Assembly: GCA_028285545.1 (NCBI GenBank)
Contig: JANQPA010000114.1
Location: 1 to 64,000, forward strand
DNA: 64,000 nt
Direction of reading: 5' to 3'
From: Saprospiraceae bacterium
GTDB lineage: Bacteria > Bacteroidota > Bacteroidia > Chitinophagales > Saprospiraceae
Shown: piece by piece, positions 17,333 to 26,004 of the stretch
Layout of the letters: each line of letters starts with the position of its first letter
Numbering within the stretch: position 1 is the stretch's first letter
Translations under genes and position numbers: made by a program
Notes under the pieces: generated by a model
The model's database searches: none
Seen by the model: the letters and a program-made list of their open reading frames with translations, nothing else
Told to the model about the DNA's origin: nothing

Positions 17333-20206
17333 ATGAAACGTATTTTATTACTGAACTTAGGTATGTTAATTGCAATCTGGACCTTTGGACAACAAACAGT
17401 AACTGGTATTGTATCTGGTGACGGAGAGGGCCCTTTAATTGGTGCCACGGTACAAGTGAAAGGTACCACTAGAGGGACGGTTACCGATATTGATGGAAAT
17501 TATAGTATTGTGGTTCCTGAAGGATCAAATGTCCTCGTTTTTTCATATATAGGATTTGCTACTACCGAAATGAATATTGACGGTCAAAGTATGATCAATG
17601 TTACACTTCCAACAGGACAGGTATTGAATGAGGTGGTTATCGTGGGTTCCAGAAGTTCTGGTCGTACCAAATTAGAGAGTGCTGTGCCGGTAGATGTGTT
17701 GGATATTAAAGCCATAGCTCTGGCAGCCCCCCAAACAAACCTGAACCAAATGCTAAATTATGTAGCTCCTTCCTTTACCTCTAATACACAAACCATTTCG
17801 GATGGTACTGACCATATTGATCCCGCTTCATTAAGAGGCTTGGGGCCTGACCAGGTTTTGGTTTTAGTTAATGGTAAACGACGCCACACCTCTTCCCTGG
17901 TTAACGTTAACGGTACGTTTGGGCGTGGTAATGTAGGTACAGATTTAAATGCCATTCCCTCAGCAGCCATAGAAAGAATTGAGATTTTAAGAGATGGAGC
18001 AGCAGCCCAGTATGGTTCAGATGCCATTGCTGGAGTAATCAACCTAATCTTGAGGGATGATTATAATCAACTTACTGCTAATTTTACCACAGGGGCCTAT
18101 TTTTCAAAAAACGCCAACTTTTTAACAGGAGGATCGGATGGTGAATCCTATGACTTGAATTTAAATTATGGGCTTCCTTTAGGAAATGAAGGGGGGTACA
18201 TCAATTTCACCGGCTCCTTTGAAAGTAGAGATTGGGCCAGCCGGATGGAAGAATTCAGAGGAGGAATTTTTAATGCCTATAATTCCATTGAATGGATTGC
18301 TCAACAAAATGGGGCAGACCTTTCCAATTTGAGTATTGATGATTTAAAAAATTATGGTAATAGTGTTTCTCATTTTACTGCTGACTTTAAAAACCAGATC
18401 CAGGCAGCAGATATGGCAGGCCTTCAAGGTCTTTTGAGTGCGGATGTGACAGATGCAGAACTAGCGGTAAGAGGTTTAAGTCGTACCGATTTTAATATGC
18501 GGGTTGGGCAATCTGCTATCAGAGGTGGTAAATTTTTTATGAATTTATCTCTTCCCCTTGGACCCAAGGCTGAGCTTTATGCCTTTGGTGGATTGAGTAA
18601 TAGGGATGGTTTGGCTACTGGGTTTTATCGTTTGCCTAGCCAGCAAAGAACGTATACTCCTGCTTACATCAATGGCTTTTTACCACAAATTCATACAGAT
18701 GTTAACGATCAGTCTATAGCTGTGGGGATCAGAGGTGATTTGAGAGGTTGGAATGCTGATTTCAGCAATACTTTTGGCCGAAACACCTTCCGTTATAATG
18801 TTCAGAATTCCAATAATGCTACCTTGCAAAACTCTACTCCTTTTGAGTTTGATTCAGGAGGGTTTGCCTTTTCTCAAAACACCACCAATTTTGACCTAAG
18901 TCGCTATTGGGATGATGTGTTCAATGGCTTTAATCTGGCTTTTGGTACGGAATTCAGAGTTGAAAATTATGAAATTAATGCAGGAGGAGAGAATTCATGG
19001 GCCAGTTATGACATCAATGGTCAAATCGTAACACCTACCACTCCCTCAGAAAACCTGGTCACTGATTTCTTAGGACGAGGACGTCCGGGAGGGGCCCAGG
19101 TATTCCCAGGATTTCGCCCAGATAATGAATTGGATGAGTTTAGAAATTCAGTTGCTGCTTATGTAGATGCGGAGGCTGATTTAACAGATAGCTGGCTCTT
19201 AACGGGTGCTGTTCGTTTTGAAAATTATAGTGATTTTGGATCCACTACTAATTTTAAAACCTCTTCAAGATTAAAACTTTCAAGTGATTGGTCTCTTCGT
19301 GGTGCCTTTAGTACTGGCTTTAGAGCCCCTTCCTTAGCTCAAATTTACTTCAATTCGACTTCAACATTATTTGTTGATGGTATTCCTAATGAAGTAGGAA
19401 CGTTTAGTAATAATTCCCGGATTGCCCGTATTCTTGGAATACCTACCTTAGAGGAGGAAACATCCACCAGTTTATCTTTAGGTTTGACGGGACGTATTCC
19501 CTCTTCCGATCTAAGTATTACGATTGATGCCTTTCAGGTAGATATTGACGATAGAGTAGTATTAACGGGTACTTTCGATGCTTCTGATGGTCGTACTCCT
19601 GCCCAGCAGGATGAGTTGGCACGCCTTTTTGCCCTTGCCAATGCCGAAAGAGCAACCTTTTTTGTTAACTCTATTGATACACGTTCTCAAGGAATCGATA
19701 TTGTATTGGCTCATGATGCCAGATTTGGTGCCGCTACTTTAAAGAGTACTTTGTCTGGAGTATTTTCTAAAACAGAGCAGGTCGGAGACGTTCAAACATC
19801 TGAGCAGTTAGAAGGATTAGAGGATGTTTATTTTGATCAAACCAGCCGCATTTATCTTGAAAGAGCAGTACCTAGAACGAAGGTGAATCTAACCTTTAAT
19901 TTTAATTCAGGTAAATTCAATGCCTTTTTGAGAAATGTATATTTTGGACAAGTTACGGAAGCTACCAACAATACAGCTAACCTCCAGGAATTTTCAGGTA
20001 AAGTTATTACCGACCTGAGTTTCGGCTATGAGCTGTTGAGTGGTCTTAATATTACTCTTGGGGCAAACAACCTATTGGATATTTACCCCGATATGAATAT
20101 CCCTGCTAACCAAAGTAGCGGAAGATTTTTGTTTTCACGTAGATCTCAGCAGTTTGGATTTATGGGAAGGTTTTTGTTTGCCAGGTTAGGGTTTAATTTT
20201 AAATAG
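17333..20206 (+). CDS. TonB-dependent outer-membrane receptor with carboxypeptidase-regulatory-like domain
   Basis: This 957-aa receptor has a signal peptide (about 1-19), a CarboxypepD_reg-like domain (about 22-97; VTGIVSGDGEGPLIGA, DIDGNYSI), a plug domain (about 110-235; LNQMLNYVAPSF, LRGLGPDQVLVLVNGKRR, IERIEILRDGAAAQYG, AGVINLIL) and a 22-strand barrel with a Phe-rich end (ARLGFNFK). It imports a substrate into the periplasm using TonB/ExbBD energy. No SusD gene is next to it and the barrel is shorter than SusC, so a siderophore, cobalamin, peptide or small-molecule substrate is as likely as a glycan. It stands alone, followed by a strong terminator. No riboswitch-like structure was seen upstream. 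Confidence 0.92.
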   Translation: MKRILLLNLGMLIAIWTFGQQTVTGIVSGDGEGPLIGATVQVKGTTRGTVTDIDGNYSIVVPEGSNVLVFSYIGFATTEMNIDGQSMINVTLPTGQVLNEVVIVGSRSSGRTKLESAVPVDVLDIKAIALAAPQTNLNQMLNYVAPSFTSNTQTISDGTDHIDPASLRGLGPDQVLVLVNGKRRHTSSLVNVNGTFGRGNVGTDLNAIPSAAIERIEILRDGAAAQYGSDAIAGVINLILRDDYNQLTANFTTGAYFSKNANFLTGGSDGESYDLNLNYGLPLGNEGGYINFTGSFESRDWASRMEEFRGGIFNAYNSIEWIAQQNGADLSNLSIDDLKNYGNSVSHFTADFKNQIQAADMAGLQGLLSADVTDAELAVRGLSRTDFNMRVGQSAIRGGKFFMNLSLPLGPKAELYAFGGLSNRDGLATGFYRLPSQQRTYTPAYINGFLPQIHTDVNDQSIAVGIRGDLRGWNADFSNTFGRNTFRYNVQNSNNATLQNSTPFEFDSGGFAFSQNTTNFDLSRYWDDVFNGFNLAFGTEFRVENYEINAGGENSWASYDINGQIVTPTTPSENLVTDFLGRGRPGGAQVFPGFRPDNELDEFRNSVAAYVDAEADLTDSWLLTGAVRFENYSDFGSTTNFKTSSRLKLSSDWSLRGAFSTGFRAPSLAQIYFNSTSTLFVDGIPNEVGTFSNNSRIARILGIPTLEEETSTSLSLGLTGRIPSSDLSITIDAFQVDIDDRVVLTGTFDASDGRTPAQQDELARLFALANAERATFFVNSIDTRSQGIDIVLAHDARFGAATLKSTLSGVFSKTEQVGDVQTSEQLEGLEDVYFDQTSRIYLERAVPRTKVNLTFNFNSGKFNAFLRNVYFGQVTEATNNTANLQEFSGKVITDLSFGYELLSGLNITLGANNLLDIYPDMNIPANQSSGRFLFSRRSQQFGFMGRFLFARLGFNFK

Positions 20207-20220
20207 ATAAAAAAAAATTA

Positions 20221-20253
20221 AGATTTATGGTGCCGGCACGGCACCATAAATCT
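20221..20253. terminator. bidirectional terminator between the TonB receptor and GNAT genes
   Basis: A perfect 14-bp stem (20221-20234 with 20240-20253) surrounds a 5-nt loop. An A tract precedes it, giving a U run for leftward transcripts. It lies between two convergent stops and has the strong GC core GGTGCC/GGCACC. Confidence 0.88.
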
Positions 20254-20258
20254 CATAT

Positions 20259-20753
20259 TTAAACTTTCAACTTAAAAACCTCCCCTGGAAAATCATACAC
20301 TGTCTTAGCACCATAAAATTTAAAGCCACATTTTTCAAGAATTCGTTTAGAAACTTCATTTTGAGGGTCAACTGTAGCCTCCAAAGTCTGCAATTCTTCA
20401 ATACTCTTGCCAAAATCAACTAAAGCCCTTGATATTTCAGAACCATAGCCTTTCCCCCAAAAGGAAGGCAATATAGCATATCCAATTTCTACTACTCCTT
20501 TTTCCATCAATACAAATTTGGCAATTCCTATAAATCGGTTGTCCATGGTTGGGTAAACCCCATAAGTTCCATATGGCTCATTCTTTATATTTTTTTTAAG
20601 GACCTTATTAAACCGTTGAATAGAGGATGTTCGATCCAATGCTTTTCCGGTAATAAATTGCATAACCTCCTGACTCATCATTAAAGAAAGATAATGTTCA
20701 GCGTCTTCTTTTTGCAGTTTGGAAAACCGTAATCTATTGGATTTTAATGGCAT
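20259..20753 (-). CDS. GNAT family N-acetyltransferase (RimJ/RimL-like)
   Basis: This 164-aa protein has the whole GNAT fold. The N-terminal strand has NRLRFSKLQKEDAEHYL, and motif A holds the acetyl-CoA pyrophosphate loop in FWGKGYGSEISRAL (about 115-128). Motif B is LEATVDPQNEVSKRILEKCGF. This is the pattern of the RimJ/RimL subgroup, which acetylates N-terminal amines of proteins or small amines. The real acceptor cannot be predicted. It lies 21 bp downstream of the haloalkane-dehalogenase-like gene on the same strand and may be co-transcribed. Confidence 0.9.
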   Translation of the reverse strand: MPLKSNRLRFSKLQKEDAEHYLSLMMSQEVMQFITGKALDRTSSIQRFNKVLKKNIKNEPYGTYGVYPTMDNRFIGIAKFVLMEKGVVEIGYAILPSFWGKGYGSEISRALVDFGKSIEELQTLEATVDPQNEVSKRILEKCGFKFYGAKTVYDFPGEVFKLKV

Positions 20754-20774
20754 ATTTTTATCAGGTGAAATGAT

Positions 20775-21677
20775 TTAGGACTTTAGGAAGGCAATCATTT
20801 TTTCAGCTATTTCTTCTCCCTTGTCTTCCTGCAGGAAGTGACCTGCGTTTTGAATGGTCTGATGATTCTGACTGGCAGAACCAGGTATAAGTTTTTGTAA
20901 AACCTTTTCACCTCCACTGGTAATCGGATCCATGTCGCTAAAAAGGGTTAAAAAGGGTCCCTCAAATTTCATAAGCCCCTTCCAGGCCCTGCGATTGGCC
21001 TCCGAAGCAGGGTCATCGGGGGTGGATGGCACCAAAACAGGGAAAATTTTTGCCCCTGCCTTATAATTTTCATCTGGGAAAGGGGCATCATATGCCTGAA
21101 GGATTGGACCATCTAGTTTTGTGGTCGTTCCCATCTGAATGATTTGTCCCACCGGAAAAGGATTCAGCATTTGAGATTGTTGTTTCCATTTTTCAAAAGC
21201 TGGCCCCATAGGCTGATCTCCTGTGGGTAATCCGGTATTGGCGGCCACAATTTTCTCAAATCTATCAGGGTGCTCCCCCAATAGTCTAAGACCAATTAAA
21301 CCTCCCCAATCCTGTACAAATAAATTGATGTTACTAAGATTTAGATGATCAAATAATAGACTTTTCATCCAATCCATATGTCTTTGAAAACTATAATCCG
21401 AAGTGTGGACGGGTTTATCTGATTTTCCAAAACCAATCAAATCAGGAGCAATAACTCTAAATCCTGCATTAGACAATACCGGGATCATTTTGCGATACAA
21501 ATAACTCCAACTGGGTTCACCATGTAGCAAAACAATGGTGTTTTCGTTTTCCGGATTTTCATCTAAATAATGCATCCGCAGTTCACCAGGTACCATTGCA
21601 TAATTTGGAGTAAATGCATATCCTGGCAAATTTTCAAATTGACTGTCTGGTGTTCTTAAGGCTTCTATTTTATTCAC
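20775..21677 (-). CDS. alpha/beta hydrolase, haloalkane dehalogenase-like
   Basis: This 300-aa alpha/beta hydrolase matches the haloalkane dehalogenase (HLD-I, DhlA/DhmA) subfamily. The oxyanion motif is HGEPSW (52-57). The nucleophile is Asp123 in VQDWGG, with Trp124 as the first halide-stabilising residue. An acid in FSDMDP and the catalytic His in NAGHFLQED complete the triad. These enzymes replace a halogen on an alkane by hydroxyl. The halogenated natural substrate is unknown, and some relatives are epoxide hydrolases or luciferase-like enzymes. The cytoplasmic location follows from the lack of a signal peptide. It is followed 21 bp later by the GNAT gene and preceded by an ATTGnn array. 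Confidence 0.88.
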   Translation of the reverse strand: MNKIEALRTPDSQFENLPGYAFTPNYAMVPGELRMHYLDENPENENTIVLLHGEPSWSYLYRKMIPVLSNAGFRVIAPDLIGFGKSDKPVHTSDYSFQRHMDWMKSLLFDHLNLSNINLFVQDWGGLIGLRLLGEHPDRFEKIVAANTGLPTGDQPMGPAFEKWKQQSQMLNPFPVGQIIQMGTTTKLDGPILQAYDAPFPDENYKAGAKIFPVLVPSTPDDPASEANRRAWKGLMKFEGPFLTLFSDMDPITSGGEKVLQKLIPGSASQNHQTIQNAGHFLQEDKGEEIAEKMIAFLKS

Positions 21678-21739
21678 AACGATAACTGAATTTTTAAAGG
21701 AATAAATAATTGAATCAAAAAAAAAGACTTCAAATCCAC

Positions 21740-21805
21740 ATTGCTATTGCCATTGACATTGACATTGCTATTGCTATTGACATTGATATTGCCATTGACA
21801 TTGCC
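21740..21805. repeat. ATTGnn hexamer array, 11 units
   Basis: Eleven uninterrupted in-phase hexamers of the form ATTGnn (nn = CT, CC, AC, AC, CT, CT, AC, AT, CC, AC, CC) fill the gap between two minus-strand genes. It is the same unit as the array at 14650-14691 but has only one arm. The array ends 4 bp before the stop of the next gene. Confidence 0.88.
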
Positions 21806-21809
21806 TTGA

Positions 21810-22988
21810 CTACTTCAAGGCGGCCCATTGTTTAGCTCTGGATTGTATTTCTGAATAAATAGATATGTTTTTGGCTTGAAACAAAGCTTGTTCTTTCTCA
21901 CGAGGACTCAATTTTAAATACCTGGCTGCCATATCATAAGGGGTTAATCCTTTTTCCAAATATTCAATAGGGACTTGAAGTTTATCTAATAAAAAGATGA
22001 CACTCGCTCCTGTGCCATAATAAACAGATTGTCCCACTAATCCTCGGACCTCTTCTTTACTTTCCGGACTAAATTCTAGTAGGGAATAGCCAAAAGGTGC
22101 GGCATAGTCTTTCGGAGAGAAAAATTGTCGATTACTCATTACTTCAATATACCTGGCAGAACCTTCCATTTGCTCCTGTGAAAGCTCATGGTTTTTTATG
22201 AGTTTATTTGGACTTGGATCTAATTCCATTTCTTTATCACGGATGGCCACATATTTACATAACATCGCCAAAATTTGATGCCTGCCTATGTTGGGGTCAG
22301 GTAGATCTTTTAATACTTCCTGGCATAGGATCTGTAGTTCTAATAATTCTTCGGTAATGGGGAAATTGTCAAAATCCTGCCTGGATTCCGGGACCCATTT
22401 CCAATAATCTTGATATCTGTGAAACAGTTCATGAGTAGAATAAGAAACAGTCATGGAAGGATCATCAGTACCATCGTATAAATCATCTTTATAAGCTTGC
22501 AGATAGTATTTTTGGCCGGCGATTTCATAATCAAAGGTAAAAACCTGGTTGCCATTGGGCCCAAAAAGTTGATTATAGGCATCTTTCATCAGGAAATCAT
22601 ATCGGTAAACATTTTCTAAACCAAGGGTTTCTTTTTTATCTAATAATACTGCTCCCTGAGGAACTGGTTTAGGGTTAATCAAAAATGCTCTGTCGGGACC
22701 ATTGTCTGTAATGTGAATAAGGTATTGACCAAATGAGAGATAATCATAGCCCTGCCAGATTTTATTTTGTCGGAATACTTGTCCTAGTCCCTTTATTTGT
22801 CGGAATAATTCTTGGTCAACTAAGGCTTGAGAAATGGATTTACCTGAAGATGAATTCTCATTGATTAAATTTGATCTTTTACCAATTGAAAAAGAAGCTG
22901 GATCGGAAGGTCCAGAAAGATATAAAAATCCATATAGAAAAAGCTGAGCAAGAAAAATAAATGAGAAAAATGAAGTTCGTTGGACCAT
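21810..22988 (-). CDS. secreted protein with HExxH motif, possible metallopeptidase
   Basis: I do not recognise this 392-aa protein. It has an N-terminal signal or anchor helix (about 5-26) and then a soluble extracytoplasmic region. A zinc-protease-like HELFH (His186-Glu187-xx-His190, inside THELFHRYQDYW) is followed 85 residues later by EGSARYIE (Glu275, Glu282), which could give the third zinc ligand as in gluzincin-type enzymes. The rest is mixed alpha/beta with a helical C-terminal half. The protein is probably periplasmic or on the cell surface. Neighbours (leucine dehydrogenase 94 bp upstream, the dehalogenase-like gene downstream) give no clear link. Metallopeptidase activity is an inference from one motif and its spacing. 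Confidence 0.75.
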   Translation of the reverse strand: MVQRTSFFSFIFLAQLFLYGFLYLSGPSDPASFSIGKRSNLINENSSSGKSISQALVDQELFRQIKGLGQVFRQNKIWQGYDYLSFGQYLIHITDNGPDRAFLINPKPVPQGAVLLDKKETLGLENVYRYDFLMKDAYNQLFGPNGNQVFTFDYEIAGQKYYLQAYKDDLYDGTDDPSMTVSYSTHELFHRYQDYWKWVPESRQDFDNFPITEELLELQILCQEVLKDLPDPNIGRHQILAMLCKYVAIRDKEMELDPSPNKLIKNHELSQEQMEGSARYIEVMSNRQFFSPKDYAAPFGYSLLEFSPESKEEVRGLVGQSVYYGTGASVIFLLDKLQVPIEYLEKGLTPYDMAARYLKLSPREKEQALFQAKNISIYSEIQSRAKQWAALK

Positions 22989-23082
22989 AGTATTTTGTGT
23001 CTACCCACCGGCAAGAACAGGTGATATATTAGGAATAAAACCTCATTAAAGCTATTCAACCAGGCTTTAGTTCAAAATACAA

Positions 23083-24111
23083 TTAATTCCTCAATTTTTC
23101 TTCTGCTAAGGCATAGGCTGCTCTTAATACATTAAAACCTTCATACTGACTTTTTTCAAGCACTTGAAGCGTAGTTTTATAGATTTGATCAGCATGTTCT
23201 CTGATTTCTTTTTGATTTTTTCCGGTTAAATGACCGGTACCATGTATTGCCCCGCCGGCACTACTTATAAAATCGGGAACAAATAAAATACCTTTATTAT
23301 CCAGCCTTTGTATTAAGGCTTCTGATTTTAATTGATTATTAGCACCTCCACAGATGATTTTGGCATTGATTTGAGGAATGGAGGCTCCGTTTATAACTCC
23401 CCCAAGAGCACAAGGGGAGAGAATATCCACATCCTGGAATAAAATTTCCTGAGTTTCAACGACCTTAAATCCCAGTTCTGTGGCTGTTTTTTGAGCTTGC
23501 AAGTTGATATCAGCTATAGTGATTTCTGCCCCAGCTTCTTTAAGGTGAAGAGCCAGATGATATCCAACACCTCCAAAGCCCTGGATTGCAACTTTGACAT
23601 TATCTAAAGATTGTCCTTTTGAATAAAAATGCCAGGCTGCTTCAAGGGCCTTAAAAACGCCGTACCCCGTTAAGGGAGCAGTGTCTCCTCCAACCTCTTT
23701 AGCTCCAGCTGCAAAGCTAGTTTTACGACGGATGATGGCCATGTCATTCGAATTGGTGCCTACATCTCCTCCTACGGTGTATTTGCCATGCAAATCGGCA
23801 ATTTTTTCTCCAAAGGCTTCCAATAACTTTTCTGTCTTCAATTTTTTTGGATCTCCTATTATAACCGATTTTCCACCTCCCATGGGAATGTTTGCCAAAG
23901 CAAACTTATAAGTCATGGCCCTACTCAAGCGCAACACATCGGTTAAGGCTTCTTCTGTTCCAGGATAGGGGTAAAAACGACACCCACCAGCTGCAGCTCC
24001 ATCGCGCATGCGGTGAATAGCTATAATAGCTTTTAATCCTGTAGCTTCATCATTAAAAAAATGGATCTCCTGATGATTGTTAAATTCCGGGTGCTCAAAA
24101 ATGTGAGTCAT
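23083..24111 (-). CDS. ldh: leucine dehydrogenase (Glu/Leu/Phe/Val dehydrogenase family)
   Basis: This 342-aa enzyme reversibly oxidatively deaminates branched-chain amino acids (leucine, valine, isoleucine) with NAD, joining their catabolism to branched fatty-acid precursor supply. It has the substrate-binding domain with GGCRF and the catalytic lysine in PMGGGKSVI, followed by TVGGDVGTNS. The Rossmann domain has GFGGVGYHLA (about 180-190). Length and motifs match leucine dehydrogenases rather than longer glutamate dehydrogenases. An APC amino-acid permease lies about 2 kb upstream on the same strand, which suits amino-acid use. Confidence 0.93.
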   Translation of the reverse strand: MTHIFEHPEFNNHQEIHFFNDEATGLKAIIAIHRMRDGAAAGGCRFYPYPGTEEALTDVLRLSRAMTYKFALANIPMGGGKSVIIGDPKKLKTEKLLEAFGEKIADLHGKYTVGGDVGTNSNDMAIIRRKTSFAAGAKEVGGDTAPLTGYGVFKALEAAWHFYSKGQSLDNVKVAIQGFGGVGYHLALHLKEAGAEITIADINLQAQKTATELGFKVVETQEILFQDVDILSPCALGGVINGASIPQINAKIICGGANNQLKSEALIQRLDNKGILFVPDFISSAGGAIHGTGHLTGKNQKEIREHADQIYKTTLQVLEKSQYEGFNVLRAAYALAEEKLRN

Positions 24112-24131
24112 ACAATAAGTTAGAAGTTAAT

Positions 24132-24283
24132 AAAACGAATTATTAAGTATTGTGAAATGAGTATTGGGTATTGAGTAATAAAGTGCTTAAAAGGTATCCT
24201 TTTCAAGCTCATCACACAAAATTCGTTTTAATACTCAATACTCATTACCCAATACTCATTACCCAATACTCATTACCAATAAT
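24132..24283. repeat. opposed arms with AATACTC/ATTACCC units
   Basis: The outer ends pair perfectly over 10 bp (24132-24141 with 24220-24229). The left arm carries GAGTATTGGGTATTGAGTAA-type units to about 24178. The right arm (24230-24283) carries AATACTC followed by 14-bp units AATACTCATTACCC. The arms are mostly reverse complementary and could form a long hairpin in the leader or promoter region of the leucine dehydrogenase gene. Confidence 0.75.
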
Positions 24284-24304
24284 AAAGGTTAGACTCCAAT
24301 TTGT

Positions 24305-24390
24305 GAAAAAAGCCGCAGGATTGGCAATTATCAGGAGAGATATTTTTGATTTTTTTTTTAGTTTCCTTTCAGACCCAAAATCAATTTTGC
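24305..24390 (-). pseudogene. relic 3' end of a duplicated beta-lactamase-like gene
   Basis: Bases 24305-24390 match 24720-24804 at roughly 90% (about seven substitutions and one 1-bp indel). The source copy covers the last codons and downstream flank of the class C beta-lactamase-like gene. On the minus strand the relic still encodes AKLILGLKGN and a stop, against AKLILDLKGN and a stop in the intact gene. Homology ends abruptly at 24391, where an 18-bp tandem repeat begins. This shows that a paralogue or duplicated segment once lay here and was mostly lost. Confidence 0.8.
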
Positions 24391-24393
24391 TAC

Positions 24394-24475
24394 CTGTTCG
24401 TGGCAGTTTCCCTGTTCGTGGCAGTTTCTCAACTGCCCAACGCAATACCTAGCCAGTTTCCAAACTGGCGGTATT
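24394..24475. repeat. 18-bp tandem repeat with two REP-like hairpins
   Basis: Two 18-bp units (24394-24411, 24412-24429) differ at one base. The second unit runs into a hairpin (GGCAGTT 24420-24426 with AACTGCC 24431-24437). A second hairpin has GCCAGTTT (24452-24459) and AAACTGGC (24462-24469) around a 2-nt loop, extended by AATACC/GGTATT outside a small bulge to 24475. The paired arms share the (G)GC(C/A)GTT theme. Confidence 0.75.
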
Positions 24476-24693
24476 ACAAATAAGACTTATCCAATTAATT
24501 TTAAAATCCACTCCAAAAATAAAATATGCTACCACTTCAAGTTATGTTTCTTCAAATTTGAATATTTAACTTAACCTGATACTTAATCATCTAATTACAG
24601 GTACCATTACTCATAATTTCGAAAAAGTACCAATTAGACAGGACAAGAAACGGGGTATTTGAACAATTTAGTTTAAAGTTAAAAACTTTCTGT

Positions 24694-24719
24694 GCCAGCT
24701 AAGAAACTGGCCTTTTTTT
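24694..24719 (+). terminator. hairpin followed by a T run, no obvious client gene
   Basis: GCCAG (24694-24698) can pair with CTGGC (24707-24711), and a run of T follows. No plus-strand gene ends here, so it may be a remnant of the repeat family nearby rather than a working terminator. Confidence 0.4.
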
Positions 24720-24771
24720 GAAAAAAGCCGCAAGATTGACAATTATCAAGAGATGTATTTTTGATTTTTTA

Positions 24772-25872
24772 TTAGTTTCCTTTCAGATCCAAAATCAATT
24801 TTGCAATTTCGGCACAAAAGCCAACTCTGTCGGAAACTCCTTCTAAATTAGTAAGGATAGCAACGGCAAATTGTCTGTCAGGCAAAAGATATAAAACTCC
24901 ACTTACTCCTGGAGACCCGCCACCATGAAAGGCTTCAACCTCACCATACCATTTTTCGTCAGGAAATAAACCCCATCCTAGACCATAGGATAGAGTTTTG
25001 CCCTTGGTAGTTCTTTGGGGGCTCAGCATTTCCTTTTTTGTGCTTTCGCCTACTAATTCGTTGGCCATAAAATATGCAGCATACCTTGCCAGATCGGGAG
25101 CGGTGGTGATGTATCCTCCTGCCGGGATTTTGTTGGTCATATTAACAGCCTGGCAGTGTTCAACCTCACCCTTTTGATTCAGCCGATAACCTCTTGAGCG
25201 ATTGGGAATAATTTTATAGGGATCATCTATTTGAGTATTCTCCATTTCTGCTCTTTCAAATATAGTATGGGTAAGGAAGTCAATAAAAGGCATTTTTGCA
25301 GCTCCCTGAATTACACAGCCTAACACATTATAGCCATAAGTAGAGTACTGGGATTTTGTTCCAGGTTCAAAAAGGAGAGGATCATTTTTAAAAATGACCA
25401 AGGGATCAATAATATTATTATAGTGAATATTACTATTTAGTTCATCATCATTACGGGGCCCGCCATAATGACGAATACCACTTAGATGGGCAAGCAGATG
25501 CCGGGTATTAATTTTCCACTTTTTTTGGGGGAATTGAGGACAATATTTTTGAATAGATTTATTTATATCCAAATTCCCATTTTCTACTAGTTTCATGGCT
25601 GCAGTCGCCGTAATGGGCTTGCCTATGGAGGCACTTCGATAGGCGGTAAGAGAGCTGGCAGGAACTTTATTCTCTAAGTCAGCATAACCAAAACCTTTTG
25701 TCCATAATATTTTTTTGTTTTGGATAATGGCTATAGACAATCCAGGAATTTTGTCTTTGACCATCTTTTGAGTGATCATAGTCTCCAGAAGGTCTATTTT
25801 ATCCTCTTGAATTGATTGTGAATATCCTAGATTTAAACATAGACATAAAAGGAAAAACAAATTCAACTTCAT
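24772..25872 (-). CDS. serine hydrolase, class C beta-lactamase family
   Basis: This 366-aa secreted protein has a signal peptide (about 1-18, ending GYS) and a beta-lactamase/transpeptidase-like domain. The nucleophile motif SxxK is SIGK (in SASIGKPIT), the Tyr motif is in YSTYGYNVLG, and the third box is HGGGSPG. Such proteins include AmpC, DD-peptidases, esterases and D-amino-acid peptidases; the substrate is not clear. I chose the ATG at 25872 because it starts the signal peptide; the open frame to 25932 only adds unlikely residues. The 3' end and its flank are partly duplicated at 24305-24390. The next gene on the same strand is an APC permease 132 bp upstream. Confidence 0.9.
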   Translation of the reverse strand: MKLNLFFLLCLCLNLGYSQSIQEDKIDLLETMITQKMVKDKIPGLSIAIIQNKKILWTKGFGYADLENKVPASSLTAYRSASIGKPITATAAMKLVENGNLDINKSIQKYCPQFPQKKWKINTRHLLAHLSGIRHYGGPRNDDELNSNIHYNNIIDPLVIFKNDPLLFEPGTKSQYSTYGYNVLGCVIQGAAKMPFIDFLTHTIFERAEMENTQIDDPYKIIPNRSRGYRLNQKGEVEHCQAVNMTNKIPAGGYITTAPDLARYAAYFMANELVGESTKKEMLSPQRTTKGKTLSYGLGWGLFPDEKWYGEVEAFHGGGSPGVSGVLYLLPDRQFAVAILTNLEGVSDRVGFCAEIAKLILDLKGN

Positions 25873-26004
25873 AATTTTAATTTGAAAGCTTGGTGATTGA
25901 AACAATTGACATCTGGAAAAAGAAGGTGCCAAAAATGATCAATCCGTTTCAAACTGAGAGGTGAAAAATTTGAATTCCAAAAAAAGGGGAGTTACTCCAG
26001 AAAT

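Larger units (their letters stand above)
24112..24771. other. 660-bp gap of repeats, hairpins and a gene relic
   Basis: No intact gene is present. From left to right it holds opposed AATACTC-type arms (24132-24283), a relic copy of the 3' end of the downstream beta-lactamase-like gene (24305-24390), an 18-bp tandem repeat with two GCCAGTTT/GGCAGTT hairpins (24394-24475), plain AT-rich sequence, a hairpin followed by a T run (24694-24719), and the flank of the relic's source (from 24720). Confidence 0.7.

Noticed and set aside
24171-24452. 93-codon open frame in the repeat-rich gap
   Set aside because: It is made of the AATACTC array, the gene relic and the tandem repeat, so the coding look is a by-product of repeats.
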